A stretch of 11,306 nucleotides of DNA from Bremia lactucae (taxonomy: Eukaryota; Oomycota; Peronosporomycetes; Peronosporales; Peronosporaceae), in contig NW_027152029.1 in NCBI RefSeq assembly GCF_004359215.1, forward strand, positions 2,058,757 through 2,070,062, written 5' to 3'. The translations under genes were made by a program, and so were the position numbers. The notes beneath the pieces were generated by a model. The model searched no databases. It was given only the letters and a program-made list of their open reading frames with translations, and was not told the origin of the DNA. Below, piece by piece: positions 7,086-11,306 of this stretch (within the stretch, counting starts at the first letter, position 1; each line of letters begins with the position of its first letter).

Positions 7086-7655
7086 AATACGCCTTATAGA
7101 GGCCAAGACATTCTAGTTACCGAATTTTTTAGTCTGTATTGGTTCTATACAAGACATGGTGTCTAATTTGACATCCGACAAGGAGTTAAGTAACTCAACT
7201 TCCTCATCCAGCGAACGTTTACGTGTCGCTTCACGTGCATTAGAAGGGTTTGACACAAAAGGCTTAGGCAAACCGCCAATAGTGTCACTATTTACACTCA
7301 GTATGGTGCCACATCGGCCGACCACACACGGTGATCTTAGGCGTGCCACTCCACGTATCTCAGGGATATTGCACCCTTGATGATTCGGCCTTAGACAATG
7401 CTTTCAGCATTCAGTAATTCGTTATTACAACGAGTGTCACTCGACGGATTACGTGCCAGTCCACTTATTTCTACTGAGTCGGGCTTAGAATTAATGTTTT
7501 TAACATTGGAGTTTATAACTCAGACATGCCAATGTCTAAAATACTGACAGGCTCATTCAATGATCCGCGCCAATAGCGCTTTTTTTGCCTAGCAAAGGTG
7601 GGTTCATGACTCTCAAAAACTTTTGCTAGGAGCATTGCGCGTGGCGTTTAAGTCT
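7086..7655 (-). pseudogene. Protease-to-RT linker of element B
   Basis: This part lies between the protease and the RT entry block. The minus-strand frame 7349-7113 (78 codons) is charged and has no domain I recognise; the TTR/PFVSNPSNAREATRKRSLDE-type composition fits a disordered linker. The stretch 7655-7350 reads in the protease frame but is cut by several stops. The linker is variable in sequence among gypsy elements, so little more can be said. Confidence 0.55.
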
Positions 7656-8130
7656 TAGGCCTTCAATCGATCCATGGCTCATGGTGTTCTAGTCAGGCCA
7701 TACCAAGGATGAGCTCATATCTCGAATCCAAATCAAGGACGAGACAGCGTTCCATACTGTCAAAGTCCAGAAACTTTGTACCTAAGTTCAATGGAAGTTT
7801 GGGAACAGTGACACGAGTCCCAGTCGCTAAGCGAACAGTGATTGTATCAGTGTATCACCTTCGTGCGCTTTAAGCGCCTTAACGTATTGTTGACTTCCTT
7901 CAAGGGAAAGGCGTGGAGCATAATTGCAAGACGCTCCTGAGTCAATTAAAATTGACCACGGCTTTTCAAAGCCCTTTACAGTCGCTTGAGCGACCAGCAA
8001 GCCAGGCTTGTACTCTCGCCCCGTGCCATTAAGCGCCGAGCTAATTGGGGCTAAGTTATGTTTATTCTCACCTCCTAGAGGTTCAACAGAGCCTAGTCTC
8101 CCCCAGTAGGGCACCCCGCATCTACTGGGC
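7656..8130 (-). pseudogene. Retropepsin-type aspartic protease of element B
   Basis: The first part (8114-7827) holds the active-site motif LIDSGASCNYA, with the Asp-Ser-Gly-Ala codons at 7943-7932, intact. A frameshift near 7850 moves the rest to another frame: TVRLATGTRV, then the flap-to-dimer region ending in YELILGMA and EHHEPWID (about 7720-7666), the usual ILGMxWL...WIDW signature. Both Trp positions of that signature are TGA stops, at 7693-7695 and 7663-7665. Retropepsin cleaves the Gag and Pol polyproteins and works as a dimer. Upstream the reading changes frame again toward gag. Confidence 0.9.
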
Positions 8131-8189
8131 CGTACCAGATCTCTGGTATAGGTCGGAGTTGAAGCTTTTTGGACCTTTATGCGAATTTC

Positions 8190-8957
8190 GGAGGGGGCAG
8201 GCCGGACGTAAATGATTCGTGCTTCCGCACAAATAACATCTACGGATGGTCTTACGCAATTAATAGCTTAGAGAGCCTCTCCTCCTTCCTGAACGAGGAT
8301 TAAATCCATGGGATCCGCGAGCAGACTTAAAGTCGAACTCGACGCGTAGCGCTATGGCAACTGCCCTTCGAAAGTAGCAGGATGAGATCGGAATAATTCC
8401 GTCCGGGCAACGCCCTCATTGAGACCCCCCATAAGGATTGTTACTACAATTGCTTCTTGCACCGGGTCTTGATGCATAGATGCAATGAGAGTTCTCAACT
8501 CCTGGACAAAGTGTCCTAGGTTTTTTTTACCCTGTCGAGTCGCTAGGAGCCGTGCTCGAATGCGAAGAGCCTGATCAGGCGGTGCAAACATGCTGATCAT
8601 TTGCTGTTTCAGCGAATCCCATGAGGGAAAAGCGTCGTTAATGGACGTGCTGCACAATAGTGCCCACTCCATGGCTCTACCTCCAAGTTTGGAAATGGCC
8701 ATATCCACCTTTTGCCGTTCTATTGAGAATAAGGCGGAATCAATGGACATTTCCATCTGCTTAATCCAAAAAGGGAGATTTTCTCCCTCTGTTCCCTCAA
8801 ATGTCTTCACATTTACAGCTAGGGCTCGGCTATGAGTCAGGTACAGAGATATACCGGGTTGGCATAGATGCTGCTAGGTGGTCCTGTACCTGACCGATCA
8901 GGGAGGCTTCGTGTCGCATGAAGGCTTCAAGCCTTGCATGTAGGATTTCTGGTCCCT
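8190..8957 (-). pseudogene. Gag of element B with zinc knuckle, truncated by element C
   Basis: Reading starts abruptly next to the LTR of element C with GPEILHARLEAFMRHEASL, which corresponds to the N-terminal LEQLEAF region of the element C gag. The frame ends at TAG 8830-8832, and the main capsid-like part (about 8829-8352) continues in another frame: KTFEGTEGENLPFWIKQM, then GGRAMEWALL, SWDSLKQQM and GHFVQELRTL, the retrotransposon-gag fold. A 1-base deletion near 8370 and an in-frame TAA follow. In the third frame a CCHC zinc knuckle, CYLCGSTNHLRPAC, lies at 8238-8197 and fits C-x2-C-x4-H-x4-C. Gag forms the particle and binds element RNA. Confidence 0.88.
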
Positions 8958-8959
8958 GG

Positions 8960-9492
8960 TGTAACGGGCTAAAGTTGCCCTTATGTTACACAGTCCCCGC
9001 TGAGTACAATTGGTGTACTTAAGGGGATGGTCAATTACTTAATAACAGTAATTAAACCCAGCACTCGGGTGTGATTCACATTTGTGAACAACCCCTCTGT
9101 ATGTGATGCACATGGGTGCATTCACATTAGGAGGGATGACGCCCAGCGTCATCCGTTTCGCGAGGTATCTAGAAAGATACGCTCGCAATACATATTAAGT
9201 GTTATCTATAGGAATGACATTTTGATTGGTAAAAATAGGTATTTGTATTTAATGCGATTAAATATAAATCAGTCTGAAAACTACTTCCTACTTGGTAAGT
9301 GCGCACGAGGAGCCGGATCACTGCTTTCGTGACGACACTTAACTAAAGTACTTAGTGCGTTGGGTGAGGCCGCTAACGCGCCCACCACAACTACATCACT
9401 ACACGCAAGAGAAGCTGGTTAAACCGCTTGCTCGCTGTGCCAGGGTGTGTGTCTAAGTAGAGTGTGGCCGCATTACGACGTGCCCGCCTACA
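8960..9492 (+). repeat. 5' LTR of element C (533 bp)
   Basis: It starts TGTAACGGGC, where element B coding sequence stops, and ends TGCCCGCCTACA, two bases before the primer binding site. The ends match those of the element A LTR in pattern, with mismatches in the inner part (GCC for CGT). The start folds back (TGTAACGGGC with GCCC and GTTACA, 8960-8990). Further hairpins are at 8995-9026, 9075-9088, 9102-9126, 9134-9154 (9-bp arms) and 9160-9186. An AT-rich stretch at about 9188-9280 may hold the promoter. The short minus- and plus-strand frames here are not genes. Confidence 0.85.
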
Positions 9493-9494
9493 CT

Positions 9495-9512
9495 TGGTAG
9501 CACTTGGAATCC
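9495..9512 (+). promoter_or_regulatory. Primer binding site of element C, initiator-Met tRNA-like
   Basis: TGGTAGCACTTGGAATCC lies two bases after the LTR. It would pair with a tRNA 3' end ...AAGTGCTACCA. A tRNA ending GCTACCA, with an acceptor stem starting AGC, is what eukaryotic initiator tRNA-Met has, and the yeast Ty elements use TGGTAGCGCC. The first seven bases agree with that. The exact tRNA needs the host tRNA set. Confidence 0.75.
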
Positions 9513-9618
9513 ATCCCATGACCCGCACCTCTGCGTGTGTACGTGGGGATGAGCCTCAATATTGATTGGGCTAATTTTCCCCACCTCTCCGAATAATCAT
9601 CGGGAGGTGGCAGGGCTT
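9513..9618 (+). other. Leader between primer binding site and gag of element C
   Basis: These 106 bases separate the primer binding site from the first plausible gag ATG (9619). They include an inverted pair, CCACCTC at 9580 and GGGAGGTGG at 9602-9610, which could form a stem close to the start codon. RNA packaging signals are commonly in this region in LTR elements, but no specific signal can be named. Confidence 0.5.
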
Positions 9619-10463
9619 ATGGCGCAGGGACTTGGTGAACAAGTCCTGGCCAGGCTTATGGGTAGTCCTCCTGAGCAACATGTTGCTCAGTTGGAGCAGC
9701 TTGAGGCATTTGTGCTCGAAGGCATGAGCAGGCTCGGAGCGAGGCTCTCAGCAGGACTGTTGACATGCTTTCTGCCCGGCCGCATCAGACGAGGCCCATT
9801 CGGATAGACCCGCCCAAGTTCGATGGAACTGCACCGCACACGATTCTAAACTGGCTTTTAGCCGTGGAGCAATGCGATGTCGCGCAGCTCATCGAGGACG
9901 ACAACAGGATGGTGTCGTACGCCATGTCGCATCTGCGCGGTAAGGCCTCTGAGTGGGCTTACTCAGCGCTTATGGCGGACAGAAAGGCGTTCCCTGCATG
10001 GGCGATCTTTAAGACAAAGATTCGCGCCATGTACCAGCCGTCAAACAACGAAGTGTTGCTTCAGGCGCCCTTCTTTGGACCGCGACAGGCGAAGCGATCT
10101 CTGCAAGAGTATGTTCAGGAGATGCGCTCGCTGTCGGCGTCTATTACCGTAGGTCCGATTCCGAAGCACATTAAAGTGCCCACGTTTATAAACGGACTAC
10201 GGCATGGCCCATCGCGACAGGCCCTTTTCAGAAATGTGTCGTCGACGATGGAAGAGGCAATCCAAATTGCCTTGGTTGGGGAGCAATCCTACAACAGTGC
10301 CTCGGCGACAGCTTGGTATAAGCCGTCAGCCAAGAGGTCAGATGCCGCTCCCATGGAGTTGGGTAATGCAGATGTAGTCTGCTATAAATGCGGCAAGCGC
10401 GGCCATATGATGGCTCGCTGCTATGCCGGGCGAAGACGCCCAGCAAGAGGACTCCCTTCCTAA
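9619..10463 (+). CDS. Gag of element C, capsid-like domain and CCHC zinc knuckle (one frameshift)
   Basis: I take ATG 9619 as the start because it follows the leader, and its product (MAQGLGEQVLARLM, then LEQLEAFVLEG) resembles the N-terminal part of the element B gag. That frame stops at 9805-9807. The main frame is open from 9705 with an ATG at 9765, so a shift of one base between 9705 and 9804 is needed, or the protein starts at 9765 (232 residues). The capsid-like part holds PPKFDGTAPHTILNWLLAVE, LRGKASEWAY, FKTKIRAMYQP and LQEYVQEMRSL. The zinc knuckle CYKCGKRGHMMARC is at 10380-10421. The frame ends TAA 10461-10463. Gag builds the particle and binds RNA. Confidence 0.9.
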
Positions 10464-10666
10464 AAGGCGATGGCAAGATCCAGCGTGCGAGACGCATGAG
10501 TTCTGCATTGACCACTGAGGGGTCGGAAATGCAGGCTCGCAGTAGGGCGGGTTGCCCTACTGTCGCGGACTCTGAAGCTACCCCTAAGTTCAGAGTTGTC
10601 GAACAAATGGGTAGCATAGTCCCTGAGGTCTCGAGAATTTCGGGCCTCAACCCTGCTGGTCTATAG
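10422..10666 (+). pseudogene. Gag-protease spacer of element C, in a shifted frame
   Basis: After the zinc knuckle, coding-like sequence goes on one base back, in the frame that ends at TAG 10664-10666 (KRTPFLKGDGKIQRARRM, later FRVVEQMGSIVPEVSR). It has no known domain; spacers of this kind are basic and disordered. The gag frame itself has a TGA in this stretch. The protease frame is that of gag again, so gag to spacer needs -1 and spacer to protease +1. Two opposite shifts suggest one old indel pair rather than a programmed signal, but a single programmed shift cannot be excluded. Confidence 0.55.
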
Positions 10667-11306
10667 CGCTCAGGTAAAAGGCTATGACCAGGTGATGACC
10701 CTCCAAGTGGATTCGGGTGCATCACAAAATTTTGTGAAACTCGCGGCTCTAAGAAAGATATCGGCGATGTTTGAGTCGCTTTGCCAGGATGGCAAGCGAG
10801 AAGAGGCGACCATTCGTTTCGCGAACGGCGCGCTCGTTAAGTCTGAGGGAGTTCAGGTAGAACTCGCCTTCAGCTTTAGTGACTTCTCTTGTAAAGAGAA
10901 GTTTACAGTGCTAGGTATGGAGAGTCCGTATGACCTCATCCTAGGCATGCCATGGTTGGCAAAGTACCAACCATGGATAGACTGGCGTACACGCACAGTT
11001 GCGAACTCTACGCAGGACACCGGAAAGGATGTGCTCCTGCGAGAGGCCTATGCAACTGATGTCGTGTCGAACACAGTTGAGGGTGCGTTGACGGGATGTC
11101 AAACGTCACCAATTCCTACCCAGCTCGTGGAGACTGAGATAGTGAATAGGACGATGACAAGTAGTCATGCGTCCGAATGTCCTGCACAGAGCCGAGAGCC
11201 TGTGGCAGTAGACGGCGAGCTGACAAGAAGTCATGCGTCGCATAAACCGGCACAGTGCCAAGAGCCTGGTGCGGTTGGAAGGGGTGCGTTAGCCAGGAGT
11301 GCAACG
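10650..11306 (+). CDS. Protease and start of the pol linker of element C (partial)
   Basis: The frame is open from before 10650 (TLLVYSAQVKGYDQ) to the window end, over 215 codons. The retropepsin active site LQVDSGASQNFVK has its Asp at 10710-10712. The second half ends with the matching signature YDLILGMPWLAKYQPWIDWR, with both Trp residues kept, unlike in element B. After the protease comes a linker with an internal repeat. No start codon is expected, because the protease is normally made as part of a Gag-Pol fusion. RT should follow to the right of the window. Confidence 0.9.
11154..11306 (+). repeat. 22-residue tandem repeat in the pol linker of element C
   Basis: Two units of 66 bp begin at 11154 (ATGACAAGTAGTCATGCG) and 11220 (CTGACAAGAAGTCATGCG). 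A third, more diverged one begins near 11289 (TTAGCCAGGAGTGCAACG) and runs out of the window. In protein, SSHASECPAQSREPVAVDG is matched by RSHASHKPAQCQEPGAVGR. The repeat keeps the reading frame. It lies between protease and RT, where length variation is tolerated. Confidence 0.8.

Larger units (their letters stand above)
2101..8959 (-). mobile_element. Element B: decayed Ty3/gypsy chromovirus-type LTR retrotransposon
   Basis: Read on the minus strand, the order is gag with zinc knuckle (8957-8190), protease (8114-7660), linker, RT (about 7070-6010), RNase H (about 5800-5356), integrase with GPF/Y module (5323-4000), chromodomain (3740-3540), 3' region, polypurine tract (2587-2579) and LTR start at 2578. 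This is the standard Ty3/gypsy order. Every domain carries frameshifts, stops or lost catalytic residues, so the copy cannot move by itself. Its 5' LTR and first gag codons are missing because element C begins at 8960. The left edge of its 3' LTR is not resolved; 2101 is only the end of the preceding open frame. Confidence 0.85.
8960..11306 (+). mobile_element. Element C: 5' part of a Ty3/gypsy element inserted in element B
   Basis: On the + strand it shows a 5' LTR (8960-9492), a primer binding site two bases later, a leader, gag with zinc knuckle, and protease, continuing past the window end. The bases just left of 8960 (ccctgg) are still gag of element B on the minus strand, so C is nested in B. 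RT, integrase and the 3' LTR would lie to the right. The gag-to-protease path needs three frame changes, so this copy is probably not autonomous, although it is less decayed than B. Confidence 0.88.

Noticed and set aside
6803..7380. Plus-strand frames of 98 and 74 codons
   Set aside because: They are shadows of the RT entry region and linker of element B on the minus strand.
8590..8835. Plus-strand frame of 81 codons
   Set aside because: It is the complement of the capsid-like part of the element B gag.
9765..9767. ATG 9765 as the only gag start
   Set aside because: An N-terminal part similar to the element B gag is encoded upstream from 9619 in another frame, so a frameshift is more likely; the short start is kept as an alternative.
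10228..10725. 165-codon minus-strand open frame
   Set aside because: It is the complement of gag, spacer and protease of element C, which carry clear motifs on the + strand.

Overview
The window is a stack of LTR retrotransposons, with one short piece of a possible host gene. It looks like eukaryotic nuclear DNA. The pol motifs (chromodomain, GPF/Y integrase tail, DD35E integrase) and the LTR ends (TGTAACGGG...CCCGTTACA) match Ty3/gypsy elements as I know them from oomycetes such as Phytophthora and downy mildews. That host assignment is recognition from memory, not a search. There are no bacterial-type operons, rRNA, tRNA genes or CRISPR arrays.

Layout. (1) Element A, + strand, bases 1-1782: the last 84 codons of its polyprotein with a chromodomain, a 1.07 kb non-coding tail packed with perfect hairpins, a polypurine tract (1331-1340) and a complete 439-bp 3' LTR (1344-1782). 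(2) Bases 1783-2100: a 99-codon open frame that looks like the C-terminus of an ordinary cellular protein, apparently cut by element A. (3) Element B, - strand, from an unresolved left edge near 2100 to 8959: a 3' LTR whose start is fixed at 2578 by a polypurine tract, a 3' region carrying an open frame on the opposite strand, then a decayed pol (chromodomain, integrase, RNase H, reverse transcriptase, protease) and gag. (4) Element C, + strand, 8960 to the window end: a 533-bp 5' LTR, a primer binding site, gag with a zinc knuckle, protease, and a short repeat-rich linker.

Element B is dead. It has many frameshifts and stops. The first Asp of the RT YxDD box is Lys, the Glu of the integrase DD35E triad is a stop codon, one zinc-binding His of the integrase is Asn, and an RNase H Asp is Tyr. 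Element C sits inside the gag N-terminus of element B, so C is younger than B. Its gag-protease frames are less decayed but still broken in three places.

Most unexpected are the dense array of perfect inverted repeats in the tail of element A (at least 12 stems of 8 bp or more in about 0.9 kb), similar hairpins in the LTR of element C, and open frames antisense to pol just inside the 3' LTRs of both A and B.
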